In this document: piece after piece, positions 44,346-55,854 of the stretch | How the letters are laid out: each line of letters starts with the position of its first letter | Numbering within the stretch: the stretch's first letter is position 1 | Origin: Mesocentrotus franciscanus | Lineage: Eukaryota; Echinodermata; Echinoidea; Camarodonta; Strongylocentrotidae | DNA length: 64,000 nucleotides | Direction: 5' to 3' | NCBI GenBank assembly: GCA_037976565.1 | Contig: CP137679.1 | Coordinates: 24,344,761-24,408,760 of the forward strand | Translations under genes and position numbers: made by a program | Notes under the pieces: generated by a model | What the model was told of the DNA's origin: nothing | Databases searched by the model: none | What the model saw: the letters and a program-made list of their open reading frames with translations, nothing else

Positions 44346-45704
44346 GTAAGCAGACTTATCGACCTGGCTGATGAGATTTTCAGAGAATAATTCCAACCTG
44401 CAGAGCTATATGTTTTGGTTCTTTCACAACTTACCCCTAGGTTTACACACACTAACATTAGAAAGCACATTGAATTATATTCTTTTTCAAAACACAAGAC
44501 ACAAAAAGGAACTCGAGCATCACATTGTACACCTTTTCCATTACTTTTCCTTATTCATATCGCATATTAACGGATATATTTTGTCAAGTGAAAATGCATA
44601 TTTGCAACGAAAATAAACTAAATGAAATATAGTTATTATAAAAAGACTATCGTGCTGTCCGACTACGAGGTATTGGCAGGCCTAAATATTTGATAAAAAT
44701 GCCCCCAAAATTAGTAACTTCAAAATTGGTGACTAAAAAATTATTCGGGAACCTCGAGAAACCATCCAGACTGTTTATTTTACAGTGTGATGGAGAGGTA
44801 TCAACACAACTGTTTTGTAAGAAAAGTTATGTAATGTCTGAAAGCCCTCCATTTACAAGCTACAAGTTACTGTTATAGTTACTACACTTACTGTTAGCGG
44901 TTAATATTACCTAATGATATAGTCTTAATATTAAAATAATGTTTTCGTTAAGGCATAAGATCAAACATGTATATTGCAAACTGTACATTCGCCACTTACA
45001 TTTCATGTAATAATATACTGTCTGATACAGTATATCATTTGAAGAACAAAGTAATATATTTTGTATTACAAGTAGTCTAGTTTCTATTGTTAAAGTACAA
45101 GTTAATGGAATACTCCTTTTATATCAAAAATAAAAAAATGTATTGCGGAATATACCCCCTTCCAAATCACAAGGTAACATTTTTCATCGATATTACCTCG
45201 TGAAAATAATTTTTTCAAATTTTCCTGTTTAGGGACCTACCAGCGCTCGATAGGGTACTTTGCCTGGTATGTCGTGCTCCGCTCAACCTACACGAGGTAT
45301 GATAATGTTTAGATATATATCTATAGTTTCCACTCTCTTTATGAAAGGTATGAGGATACCAAGACTACTGAACTGTTAAGATAAGATTGAGAACTGGTCA
45401 TGCGATAACATTGTAAAAGATCGAAACTGTCTAGAAATTATTTGGAAGGTCGATTATACAGAGGAATCGTAGATAAAACAAGAAGGTCTGTGAATCATCT
45501 ATATGTAAATGATAATACGTTGTCTCTGTCTTGCTGGAAATCAAACGCACTGCACAGGGAAATGACTCTATATGGGACAACACATATTTGGCATGAAAGT
45601 ATGGTCCAAACGTTTTGTACTTCTCGTCATATTTCGAATATAAGGGTACTTGGAGATTATTTTTAGGGGACATTTCTACGATGATATTCTTTCAAACTGT
45701 AATG

Positions 45705-45743
<39 letters not shown>

Positions 45744-48700
45744 TTTCCAGCATTCAATCTTTTCCGTATTTGAATTATTTTACATGTGTTGATACATCGA
45801 TCACCATAGCTATCCAGCACATTAGTGAATATTGTACCTTCACACTTCCATTACAGGTGTCATGGTTGTAATGTCACTGATGAACCCTAATGAGGGAAGT
45901 TACTTTGAGCATTCGCAATCGTCATACAAATTACAGAGTTAACAGAGTTAATAGATGAATAGTTTGAAATTCGTGCTTCATGATGAATTCGTAAATTTTC
46001 AGTTATAAAATGATTGTACAGATGAGATGCCAACGAATTCACAATCTTCTTCGTTCATTGATTGATGTTCATTTATTTTTGTATAGACATGCACATCATC
46101 CCAAATATATGATTTTGTTTTTACATGTATGGTCACATAAAATCAAACATGGAAAGAAGGGGTCGTCATAAGCACATCTTGCGCTGACGTTCTCTTGACT
46201 TTTTGGCAATAGGAATTCGTTGACATGCCTATAAATTTCCTTGATATCCTCATACTATTCACGGTACATAGTTGAAAGACATCGTGTCTGGAATATTAAA
46301 GTTTTGAGTTGTGTTATTTTAGCTGTTAATTAACTCCGACATTTTCACTGTTTGTTTTGTAACACTGAATAGATGTACCAAATGAGTGTACACTTTAACC
46401 TTTCTCTCCGTGTTTTTCTATAGTTGAAGCCTAACCAATCAGCTCAAAGAAAGCTTCAGAGGATCCAGTCATGCAGGTGTAAGAACTGCAGCTGGAAAGG
46501 AACCTACACTGATTATATCGAGGTGAGATTACAAGTTATATCACATTACAGAATTCATTTCGGAAAAAATAACAAAATAAATGGCATCATCTGACATCAC
46601 ACTTTCTAACGAAATAGTCTCATGCTTGCAGGATAGCATCTACACTCAAGCGATATATTCTATTTTTAAAAATATCATTATGTGACTGTTGCTAAAGATA
46701 AGGCACTATCATTTTAGCTCGTGCCGATTTTTTTATTTTAGAGCGATATAACTTTTTGTTTGTTAGATAGCAATGAATTTTTAATTTTGGTATCATAAAG
46801 ACCCTGATAAAGACCCTATGTGGGCAGTACTAGGAAAAAATGAAGTCAGTGGTGAAGAAAATTTTTGAAATATATAGAAATATGTATATTGGTCCAATTA
46901 ATTTTGTTGATAAAAGTGGCTCAAAAAATTGGCTCAAAATCGCTATGAAATTTATCACAAAGTACATCAAGTGTGGCATCATCTTGTAGGAAATTAAATT
47001 CCTTTTCTTATGACGCCTCACATATGGTAATATGACGTTCAGGTCAAAAGTAATCTTCAAAATTGTTCAGTATTAGTTATACAAATTGGCGGCCATATTT
47101 ACACGGTAGTCCACCTAGAACTTTAAATTGTTATATTGGTTGTATTTATTATGTACAGTGTTTGTTATGTCAGTGGAGGCCAATTTTCTATGTTTTTGAA
47201 ATATGGATCAATGAATTATCTAAATATTTTTTCTTTTAATTTCACTCATAGATCCATGAGTGGAACTGTGGAGGAGGTGCACGTATGCAGTGTAAGGTGT
47301 TGGGATGTGGAAAATGGCTACCGGAGAAGAGAGCCCTGGACGTCCATCGGATAGACGAGTGGTGTCCCATGATACTCATCATGAAAGCAAAGCTTAACCA
47401 TGCAGAGATTGTACATCTGAGTATGAGGGTAAGAGGGGTTACTTCGAATCATTGGGTCATCGCTTCGGGTCAGGTGGTCGCGTTACCCGATCTTTTGTGA
47501 AAACATGCCCCTTTATCCACGAACTGTCATGTAACGCAACCAACCGATCGGACGCGATGACCCGATGACAGGGGCGGATCCAGCCGGCGGCAAGGGAGGG
47601 GGCCTTAAAAGGGGCCCACTTCGTGCGAAAATTTGAAAATCGTGCAGGTCGATTTTTCGCTCAGTGGGGGGAGGTAGTGAGCAAAAAAAAATTTTGGCAC
47701 CCAAAATTTTTTTTTCATCGCCACCCCTCTTGGGCGCCAGGAGGGGCCCATCTTCTTTTTCCAAAAAAGGATGTTTTTACCTGTTTTTTTCCTAGGGGCG
47801 GGGGCCGGGCCCCCCGGCACCCCCCCCCCCTGGATCTGCCACTGCCCGATGATTCGAAGTAAGCCGTGTAAGAGTTATAGAGAAGGTTGAGTTCGGGTAA
47901 AGGTGAAATGTAGCCCCTTATATGTTAAATTTGTTATTCTTTTTAAATTAAAGTTAGTGTAGAAGCATATCACAGAAGAAATTATGCCATCCATAATGTA
48001 TTTCGAGTAGTGCCCCAAGAGAAAAGGCACTTCGGAGAACAAGAGAAATTAATGATATTTTTATACATGACAAACGGGAGAGTTGTCCCATGACTACGTT
48101 ACGATCCACTGACCAAATTGCCGGTTTGAGATTCGTATGGATTTAGTAATCTCATGTTTCAAATATTCATAACTCCCTTATTATGACTGATTTCAGACTT
48201 TCGCTATTCTGTTTCTCTTCTTTTTCACCTTCCATACCGATGAAGTTATTACAATGGTTGGATTGTCCTTTAAATAGAGTTTTGTATTACACCACTGTCC
48301 CTTATTGTTCATTTGTTTTTCCTTCTTTCTCTTCTGGTCACAGGAAACTTGGGACTCGACTTGTGGGCTGGTCCTTGGAAGTGATAGACCCCCTGTGAGA
48401 AAGTTAATCGACAGGTTAGTACTTGTGTTTAGTGCACTTGATCCCAAAGTTCCAACCGCGTTGGAAAAATATGGGTATTTGACAGGCGAGCAGTCAAGCT
48501 TTACTGTTGCTGAGACTGACTGTCCTGGCAAATCAAAGAAGAAAGAAATGCAAAATGCAATGAACACGATGACGGCAGTTCATAGTAGGTTGGACAAGCT
48601 GAATCTTTCACCCAATTTGACAGATCCGGGAATCTATAACAAACTACAGAAGAAAGTCCAAGAGCTTGAGCGATCTGTTACATCTCTTCGTCAGTATGGA

Positions 48701-49219
48701 GAGGAGATAGATGAGAGATTGCTGACGTTGGAGACCTCTAAAAGCGGAGCCTTTGTGTGGAAGATTGCAAATTACACTGAGAAGAAGAGGGATGCCATGA
48801 ATACAAACGTCAAATCAATCTATTCGTCACCGTTCTACACCAGTCAGTATGGATACAAACTTTGTGGAAGAGTTTTCCTGATGGGAGATGGTGTGGGGAA
48901 GGGTACGCACATCTCACTGTTTCTTACGATCATGAAAGGTTCATATGATGCAGTGCTGCCCTGGCCATTCAAGGAGAGGGTTACTTTCCAGTTAGTCAAC
49001 CAAGACGATCCTATCAACAAGAGTATCGTAGAGGCCTTCAGACCTGACCCTGCAAGCTCTTCGTTCAAGAAACCAACCACAGAGAAGAATATCGGAGCAG
49101 GATGCCCCCTGTTTGCCAAGATCCAGATAATTGAGGATCCAAAGTCAGGATTTGTCCGAGACAACACCATCTACTTGAAGATCATTTCTCAAACATCTGA
49201 TGTCCCTGATATCAAGTAA
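44185..49219 (+). CDS. TRAF-B: TRAF2/3-type adaptor, complete, five coding exons (458 aa)
   Basis: Exons 44185-44345, 45233-45296, 46424-46522, 47252-47428 and 48344-49219 join in one frame with consensus AG/GT borders. The protein has a RING (ligands C24, C27, C39, H41, C44, C47, C64, C67), two TRAF-type zinc fingers (C94-C97-H110-C114 and C122-C127-H140-C146), a linker, a coiled coil (about 234-299) and a MATH/TRAF-C domain (about 302-450). MATH residues used by TRAF2/3 to grip receptor peptides are kept: R343, D349 in a GDG turn and serines 405-407. It should trimerise in the cytoplasm and link TNF-receptor or TLR/IL-1 type receptors to NF-kB/JNK. It is shorter than typical TRAFs (about 500 aa or more) because it has few zinc fingers. 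A TAA directly before the ATG fixes the start. A missed exon in intron 4 cannot be excluded. Confidence 0.93.
45233..45296 (+). CDS. TRAF-B coding exon 2 (end of RING)
   Basis: 64 nt, residues 54-75, RDLPALDRVLCLVCRAPLNL and HE. Supplies zinc ligands C64 and C67. The acceptor is TTTAG and the donor GAG|GTATGA. Confidence 0.9.
45708..45740. repeat. TA microsatellite in TRAF-B intron 2
   Basis: Uninterrupted (AT)n of about 30 bp. Confidence 0.9.
46424..46522 (+). CDS. TRAF-B coding exon 3 (first zinc finger)
   Basis: 99 nt, residues 76-108, with SCRCKNCSWKGTYTDYIE. The finger is completed by H110 and C114 in the next exon. Acceptor CTATAG, donor GAG|GTGAGA. Confidence 0.9.
47252..47428 (+). 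CDS. TRAF-B coding exon 4 (zinc fingers)
   Basis: 177 nt, residues 109-167, IHEWNCGGGARMQCKVLGCG onward. Holds the C-terminal ligands of finger 1 and all of finger 2. No counterpart of TRAF-A is visible in the window. Confidence 0.9.
47439..47862. mobile_element. MITE in TRAF-B intron 4, split by a hAT element
   Basis: Outer inverted ends TTACTTCGAATCATTGGGTC ... TCATCGGGTCATCGCG complement, finishing TTCGAAGTAA. It includes GTCGCGTTAC / GTAACGCAAC as inner arms. Without the nested insertion at 47569-47852 it is about 140 bp. Confidence 0.75.
47569..47844. mobile_element. hAT-like MITE with CCCGATGA duplication
   Basis: Starts CAGGGGCGGATCCAGC and ends TGGATCTGCCACTG, flanked by CCCGATGA (47561-47568, 47845-47852). 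Near-identical to 57382-57664 and inverted relative to 25382-25713. It lies in TRAF-B intron 4. Confidence 0.92.
48100..48290. mobile_element. Decayed half of a TTAA-type foldback in TRAF-B intron 4
   Basis: CTGACCAAATTGCCGG, TTCATAACTCCCTTATTATG and TTGTCCTTTAAATAG follow the order of the right half of 32132-32965 (CCAAATTGGCAATTTG ... TTCATAACTTTCTTATTAG ... GGACTTTAAA). Weak, without termini on the left. Confidence 0.45.
48344..49219 (+). CDS. TRAF-B coding exon 5 (linker, coiled coil, MATH)
   Basis: 876 nt, residues 168-458 and a TAA stop. The acceptor is TTCTGGTCACAG. Residues 168-233 lack the further zinc ligands found in longer TRAFs. KLQKKVQELERSVTSLRQ marks the coiled coil, then GAFVWKIANYTEKKRDA starts the MATH domain. 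Confidence 0.93.
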   Translation, partial: ETWDSTCGLVLGSDRPPVRKLIDRLVLVFSALDPKVPTALEKYGYLTGEQSSFTVAETDCPGKSKKKEMQNAMNTMTAVHSRLDKLNLSPNLTDPGIYNKLQKKVQELERSVTSLRQYGEEIDERLLTLETSKSGAFVWKIANYTEKKRDAMNTNVKSIYSSPFYTSQYGYKLCGRVFLMGDGVGKGTHISLFLTIMKGSYDAVLPWPFKERVTFQLVNQDDPINKSIVEAFRPDPASSSFKKPTTEKNIGAGCPLFAKIQIIEDPKSGFVRDNTIYLKIISQTSDVPDIK

Positions 49220-49812
49220 AACCAGAACTGGTTTGAAATAACAGAACCCGATTAAATGATACGTCACTGGTTATTCAAACCAATATACCAACAGTGCTTA
49301 TACTCAGGTATATTGGTTAGCAAAACCAGTGACGATGGGTTGCTCTCCAGGGTTCTTCCCTTATTTTGAGAGAAGAATATCCGTGGAGACCTCAGCAGTT
49401 GCGTTCATGTCGCAGTCTCTGTTATATTTAATTTAATGTTGAGGAGTTGCGATAGATTTTACAGTCTCCTATCTCTGTTGCTTGTACATACATGTAGTTT
49501 CGATTGATATCAATCGCAAATAAGTTGCGATTAATCGCATGGGGCCCTGGATTATATTTTTTTAGTACCGGTAGAAATAGACTGGTACATTTACTATCTT
49601 CTTTTTTTAATCCATTGCTTTTCTTTCAATATTAGATTTTCACCAAATTTACTTTTGAAAAAGAATTTGCAAGATTTAAAATTTGCAAAGATATAATTTC
49701 TTTTAATTTGTGTATTTTATGTAATTTTGGGGAGATTGAAGGCAATTTTCTGGCCATCAGAAATGGTTGATATGTTGATCTAATTTCAGGATCATACCAT
49801 AATTATATTTAA

Positions 49813-50352
49813 GGGGAAGTCCACCCTGATATAAAGTTGGTTTTAATAAAAGCAGAAAATGAGAGAAACAAATTTGTGAAAGTTTGAGCATTATCCGATT
49901 AAAAATAGGAAAGTTAAGAATTTTTGAACTTGTCATCAGTGAAACACAAATTGACAACTCTGTGACGTATCTTGCGAGCACCTCTCCAATTTGCTCTTTA
50001 CAGAAAATGTTATAAACTATCATTGTCTTAGTTCTTGATGACGGAATAGATTTGTTCTATTCAGGGGTTATACAAAAACATATTTCCAACAATTATATTT
50101 AGGATGAATGTATGACTGAAAATTTTCTTAAGGGAAACTGTAATTTTGTAGAAGTTTTTTAGTACAGGGCATATGGGAGAGGAGCTCGGAAGATACGTCA
50201 CAGAGTTGCCAATTTGTGTTTGATTGATCGCACCTTCAAAAATTCAAAACTTTCTTATTTCTAATCAGGTTTTGCTCAAACTTTCAGTGACCTGTTTCTT
50301 TCATTTTTCTGCTTCTATTAAAATCAAATTAATATCAGGGTGGACTTCCCCT
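49813..50352. mobile_element. 540-bp TTAA-flanked foldback transposon
   Basis: Flanked by TTAA. The ends GGGGAAGTCCACCCTGATAT and ATATCAGGGTGGACTTCCCC are perfect complements, and the arms continue for about 200 bp (GCAAGATACGTCACAGAGTT and its complement). Its right half resembles the regions just upstream of both TRAF genes. It starts about 590 bp after the TRAF-B stop and may overlap its 3' UTR. Confidence 0.88.
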
Positions 50353-50615
50353 TTAATGGGGGTAAACTCTTGTAACCTGGAAGCTAGACTGGTTACTACT
50401 AGATATCTTTTGTTGGTGGGGGGGGGGAGGGGGGGACATGGACGTACGTAAAGGTAATGCACTGTGTTGGTAGAGGTCAAAGAAGTCATTTGTAATTTAT
50501 TGTTCTTATATATGAAGGATTGAAATGGTCCTTCACTGAAAATGTTCATCAAAAACACAACAAACCCTTTCGTTGATTTTGGGCATTAATTGTATTCATT
50601 GTAAATGGAAAGTAA

Positions 50616-51263
50616 TGCCTAGTTCACATTTGCTGCGGCGGCCGTGCGGTCTAAAATATCTACGGCCAATAGCAATTATAGGGCCGCCGCAGCATTCCCA
50701 CGGTCACATACGGTAGCGGTCACATATGTTAGGGTAGCCGCACGGCGTATTTTTAATTTGTGGAGAGAGAAAACCTGCGGCTACCGTACGGCGGCTGCCG
50801 GGCGTCCCTGCGGCGGCCGTAGGTTTTTGACAAATACCAAAGCGCCCGCAAGGCCACCGTATACGGGCGCCGTAGGGCCGCCTTAAGGCTGACCTAAGAC
50901 GCCCGTGGAATTCCTGCGGCCACCGCGATTTGTTTGGGTCCGCAAAAGTCAATTATAATTCATAAAACCCTAGAGCAGCCGCACGGCAAACGAAAGGCCA
51001 CCGTACGCCCGACGTATGGTCGCCGTGTAACCGCTCTACGCATGGCTACGGCGTGTCTAATCACTACGGCGAACTTAGAAATGAAAACAGTTATAACTCC
51101 GCGTTATAATCCCACGGCGACCCGTACGGCCTGTAAAGATAGGGATACGCCCTAGGGTGACCCTGAGGCCACCGCAGATTATCTGCCGCCGCCGCAAGTA
51201 TCTCTCGATTTCGGGGGCGTACGGCCGCCGTATCCTAGCCGTAGAGCAAATGTGGCCTAGGCA
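50616..51263. mobile_element. 648-bp element with a body of CG-rich GCCGTACGGC-like motifs
   Basis: Inverted ends TGCCTAGTTCACATTTGCT ... AGCAAATGTGGCCTAGGCA, with TAA on both sides (50613-50615, 51264-51266), suggest a Harbinger-type MITE. The interior is a dense run of (C)CGCACGG, CCGTACGG, GCGGCCGT words in both orientations, far more CG-rich than its surroundings. Confidence 0.82.
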
Positions 51264-51266
51264 TAA

Positions 51267-52400
51267 GCTAGCACCGGCATCATCACTGCATTTCGTCCAG
51301 TTTGACAGGCGCCCTCACTGATTGACGTGGTTGCTATGAAAACAAAATCGACTATCTCGCCCCAGTCATTGCACGCCATGTTCCCCTTCAATGATTTACT
51401 ATTCTTCCATTTCACACGATGGTCTTAAACCACTAAGCTACCTCAACATTGTCTATGTCCTAGTCTCAGATCCGCTGTTGGTCTTAGGTATCTTCTTGCA
51501 GGACCGGAAACTCGTTTCAACTGTTGTTGTTTTTTATACCAAGGCAGGTCCAGTGAAGTCATATATTCGGTCACCTCAATGCGGGAATATTCGGGCACCT
51601 CGCTGTCAAAGAGATATTCAGGCACCTCGTTGACTAATTAGTGTGCGGGTATTTAGGCACTTCACTGCTTAATATCATACTGTTTCTATATATATTGCGA
51701 GCGAGGGAAGCGAGCGAGGAAAAAAGACACTTAGTTGTCTTTGAAATTTTATTTCTTCATGAAATACATAGCGGTTTCTGATACGTGTATTTTGTTTTTC
51801 ACGAAATTGACGTCAGTCCGTATGGTGGATTTCATAATAGACCCACGGCACGCTGGTCTGTCATATCTATTCAGGTGACATTTTCATGTAGATTATATTG
51901 AAGTATGTCTGTCTTCTGTAGAGTATAGTTCATCTTGTAGTTCACCTTGTAGTTCATGCCAGTATTATTTTATCAGTTTGTTATTGTATTTTATTAAAGT
52001 GCATATCAAGCACGTTAAGTGTCAGTCCGTAAGGTGGATTCTGTTCAAAGCTTGGCAAGGCTGCAGGCCTTCCCTTGCATTTCAGTCCCTTTTCTGGCAA
52101 TATACTATAAATAGGTTATACAGCAAGCGTGAATAATGGCTAAATGGCATCAAAGTATTTGGTTATTGAAGCAAATATCCGTAACGAAGAAAGTGCGTAT
52201 CAAAACAAATACCTTTGGACGTCTTGTGTTGTGTAGCAGGAGTCAATCAATAATTAAGTATTAGTGAGACTGAAAATGAAAATGTCATCTTCAGAGTATA
52301 GACGTCACGAATCACAAGTTATCATCTTTTCCAGTTACCGTATACATTATTATTATATGAACCATCCATGTAAAATACACGTTCGGCCACTGGTAATACA
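51267..52400. other. Unassigned intergenic sequence with a short minisatellite
   Basis: Four degenerate units of about 35 bp with ATATTCGGGCACCTCGCTG-like cores lie at 51561-51667. GCGAGCGAGGGAAGCGAGCG occurs near 51699. Two GTCAGTCCGTA(T/A)GGTGGATT copies are at about 51814 and 52021. No gene recognised. Confidence 0.45.
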
Positions 52401-52700
52401 TTGACCGTCCCTCGAACCAATAAACAAATAGGTGATAAGGCTTTTTCAGTTATTTCCCCTAAATCCTGAAACTCTATACCCCCTGTATTAAAGTATGGAC
52501 AAAATCTTGCAGCTTTCGAGAAATGTCTGAAAACCCATTTTTTTAAATTTCTCTTAATACCCCCCTTTGTTTGTAATTTAAGCTTTGTATGCCAATGCTC
52601 ATTTTATTTGACTGTTCGTTTGTAAGTATTTTCTGTTTTATGCGCTTTGTTTCTTATGGAAAGTTGCTTTATAAATGAAATGTGATTATTATCATCATCA
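52400..52700 (+). pseudogene. LINE reverse-transcriptase C-terminus and 3' tail
   Basis: Translation near 52430-52560 gives GDKAFSVISPKS, a stop, then NSIPPVLK...LAAFEKCLKTHFFKF, matching the last 40 residues of the 40429-42198 product (GDRAFACGGPKLWNALP... FKRALKTHLF). A tail with GCGCTTTGTTTCTTATGGAA and (ATT/ATC)n follows. Confidence 0.65.
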
Positions 52701-52923
52701 TATGTTATTATCATCATAAGTATTATTTTTTTTAAGGAAAAAGGTAAAATTATTTTCTAAAAAAATATTTTCTAAGCATTTTGTATACATTTCTAATAAA
52801 GTTGATACTTTCCAAAATAATAATCGTCATTGTTCGTACATTGAGGACGTGAAATAAGATGAGAGAGGACGGAGGTGAGAAAGAAAAAGCAGTTGATTTT
52901 AAAAGATGATGATGGTGAGTTAA

Positions 52924-53111
52924 AGCCCCACTGTACTACTTGTAGCTAATTGCTCCCTCTATATAGAAAACAATGCCTAAGCGGTGCCCGTTGGTCCCCC
53001 ATGATCCTCTTTTTCTTATGTTAATTGAGAGCTGAGTTGATGAGATAACCACCCGTTAGTGACTACGCTAATCCCTCTAATCCCTCCTGGCCAAACTAGT
53101 GCAGAGGGGCT
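52924..53111. mobile_element. 188-bp TTAA-flanked MITE
   Basis: TTAA on both sides; ends AGCCCCACTG / CAGAGGGGCT. Inverted relative to the decayed copy at 2977-3159 in TRAF-A intron 1. Confidence 0.78.
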
Positions 53112-53149
53112 TTAAGAGATAATAATAGTGATGAAGGAGATTATTGTTG

Positions 53150-53245
53150 GTGGACCCTGTTTCATAAAACTTGTTATCAGTAACAAGACATGACAATTGT
53201 TATAAGCTACTGAAATCCTTGCATTTGATTCGCTGAGAGCATAAT
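53150..53245. repeat. Dispersed-repeat fragment beginning CCCTGTTTCATAAAAC
   Basis: CTTGTTATCAGTAACAAG (inner palindrome) followed by AATCCTTGCATTTGATTCGC resembles a widespread invertebrate MITE end from memory. Only one copy is in this window, so the call is weak. Confidence 0.35.
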
Positions 53246-53299
53246 CATATGTTATATAATATTTGCATTTCTTATTGATAAGTAGTTTCATTAAACATG

Positions 53300-53475
53300 C
53301 CCCTGGTGCTGGTGATGATGATGAGGAGGTGGAGGGGGATGGTGCCTATGGTGGTCGTAACAATGATGAAAATGATGAGGATGGTGATAAGAAGGAGGAG
53401 GAGGATAATGATAATGATGATCAAGAATAATTCGATGCCGACGACGATGATGAAGATGTTGAAAGAAAAGTAGAA
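53300..53475. repeat. GAT/GAG-rich simple sequence
   Basis: Imperfect (GATGAT)n, (GAGGAG)n and (GATAAT)n tracts. Frames through it are composition artefacts. Confidence 0.8.
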
Positions 53476-53499
53476 GCACAAGATGAAGGTGTTGATGAC

Positions 53500-55850
53500 A
53501 ACGACGTTAATTATTGTCATGACTATACTGCCGATAATGTTCATTTTACATTGATGATTGTGTGATGAAGATAACAAAATAATTGACCCAGGACAGGGGA
53601 ATGCGAAGAATAAGAGCGGTCAAGATAAAAATGGTTGTGACATAATATTACAAATGGTTTGAACTTTAATAACGTCGTATTCAGAAAGGTAGAAAGATAA
53701 TCAAATCGGAGGAAAAAAATCATAGATGTAATATCATCAACTTTTAGCTTTCTACTGGCTTGCAATGAATACTCACGTGTCACGTATCACGTGTCACGTT
53801 CACGTTTTGCGCTGTTTCGTGAAATAGGTGACTCTAATTTACGAAGTGTAGGGCCTACCATTTGTTTTCCACGCTGGTAAAACACGAATGATCACGTCTA
53901 ACAAAAGGTGACGTGAGTGTTTAATCAATATTTTTTAAATTGCAAGCGCTTGTTACTAAGACTAGTCATGAGCACGACATTGAGGAAAAATGGCGATTGT
54001 ATGAACTGCAACTTTGAAGTTATTCAATTACAAACAATGAAGCATTTTTCTTTTAAGTGAATTTCTATTGTAATATAAGTTTGTCAAGTACATCTCAGTG
54101 AAACAGAAAATCTTCAGGCAAACATCAACATCGAAGTGATACCATACCATATCAAAAAAGTAAGTAAAGATCCATTTTGTGTTAATATCTCTGAAATGAT
54201 TGTGATGTGTTCGTCGTTGCAGTTAGGGGCTCTCTGCATTGTCACAACGTATTACCCCCTATCGCATCCCCCTTTCTTTTGTCTGATCAAGGAATATTAA
54301 CTGATTGAATGAACTCTAATTTGTGTCGTCGACGGTAATATTTTTAGAAACAATCAGAAGTTTACCGTAGATTATTTAATTTGAGCACTTCTCATATTTT
54401 TAAAGTTCAGTTTATAGCTTGATCATCGATAATAATCAGTGGTAGATATGGACCTGTTACAGAGACGGCGCAAATGGCTCATTGCTAGTCCAAGCCTATG
54501 ATATCGTGTCGAGCAGATTATGATTTTCATTTCGCCGATGCTAGCCGGCTGTAACAACGACCAAGAACGTTGACTGCGTTTCCTGAGCTGGCGCGGCTAC
54601 ACTTTAGTGCAGGGGTGTCGATTTGTATCCGTGGTTGGGGGGATGATAGGTGCCAAAATATTTTCGGCAATGGATCAAAGCAACCAAGAGGTAGAAGCGT
54701 GTGGCAGGTTGCACCCCTCCCTTCCAAGTTATTAACTTTTTCAAGTCGATCACCCTCAATAAAGATAACATTTCAGATAATATAAGAGTGGTAATAAAAT
54801 GAATAACATGCTAAATGTTAGTCTTGACTCTTGCCTGCAGTGTAGGCCTACCAGACTGATATCATCTATTTTTAAACGAAATTTAGACATTACCCCCAAA
54901 AAATCTAATTGTGAGGGATATCAACTTGTGAAAGTATTAATACCAGTGGGCAAATGCATTAATAAGCAACCAGGAAAGGTTCATGTAGACAGAAAATTCT
55001 TTATTTCCTGGTGATAGAAACATACATTTTATGAATATTGATGTCTCCAAACAACATTCATCGTGAAAAACCCATTCCAATATTCTGTGTAAGGAGATCT
55101 CAAAAAACATAGTTCTCATTAGTAAATGAAAAACATATTGCTTTTGGTTCTTCATTTGACTCTCGTCCTTCTTTAATTAAACCAACTGAATCCTCTCTGG
55201 GGGAAACTCAATTCAATGAAACAGAATATCACTGATGCAAAATTTGGTTCTCAAAATGACAGAAAATTTCTACTCCTGATCTCATACAAACTGTCTGTTT
55301 CTTAAAAACATAATATAAAACTTACGTTCCAACTACCAAACAACAAACTTCCATTATCTCCTTCTTCACCCAGATATACTTATCATACCAGATACGCTCT
55401 AAAATATAAGCATAATATTCCACTAAGGCCCTGACCAGAAAGAAATCATAACTATTCTTGAATATTATTACTTGTTTTAAAACATGTTGGGCCTGTCTCA
55501 CATTGCCTTCCATCATTCCATGGCAATTTTCCATGTTTCTTTCAGCTTATTTCTCACTTCTTTTCCATCCACTCAACTAATTCCTGATCATGCATTAACC
55601 TCATACCTACCATCACCCATGCTTAAGCTTTTTAGGGAGGGGGATCCCGTAAAGTAATTTTGACACTGTAAGAAATAAACATGAGCAATATTTCATTGTA
55701 GGTTACTTTAAAGTCAACCTCTTTTTTCATCGCCCATTCACATCAGTTCCCTGAAGGAAATGCTGGAATGTCCCTCTTTTTTCTCTTGTCTTTCTTCCTT
55801 TTCCCTTCCCCCTTCCTTTTTTCTACTGCCCGTTTCTTCCCCTTTTCCCT
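53500..55850. other. Intergenic sequence, nothing firmly recognised
   Basis: Short frames of 60-80 codons on both strands do not resemble known proteins. TCACGTGTCACGT repeats lie near 53773-53803. A CT-rich tract at 55760-55853 borders the next element. Confidence 0.4.
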
Positions 55851-55854
55851 TTTT

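Noticed and set aside
50644..51155. Arg/Ala-rich frames in CG-rich DNA
   Set aside because: They follow the GCCGTACGG motif array and have no start context or similarity.
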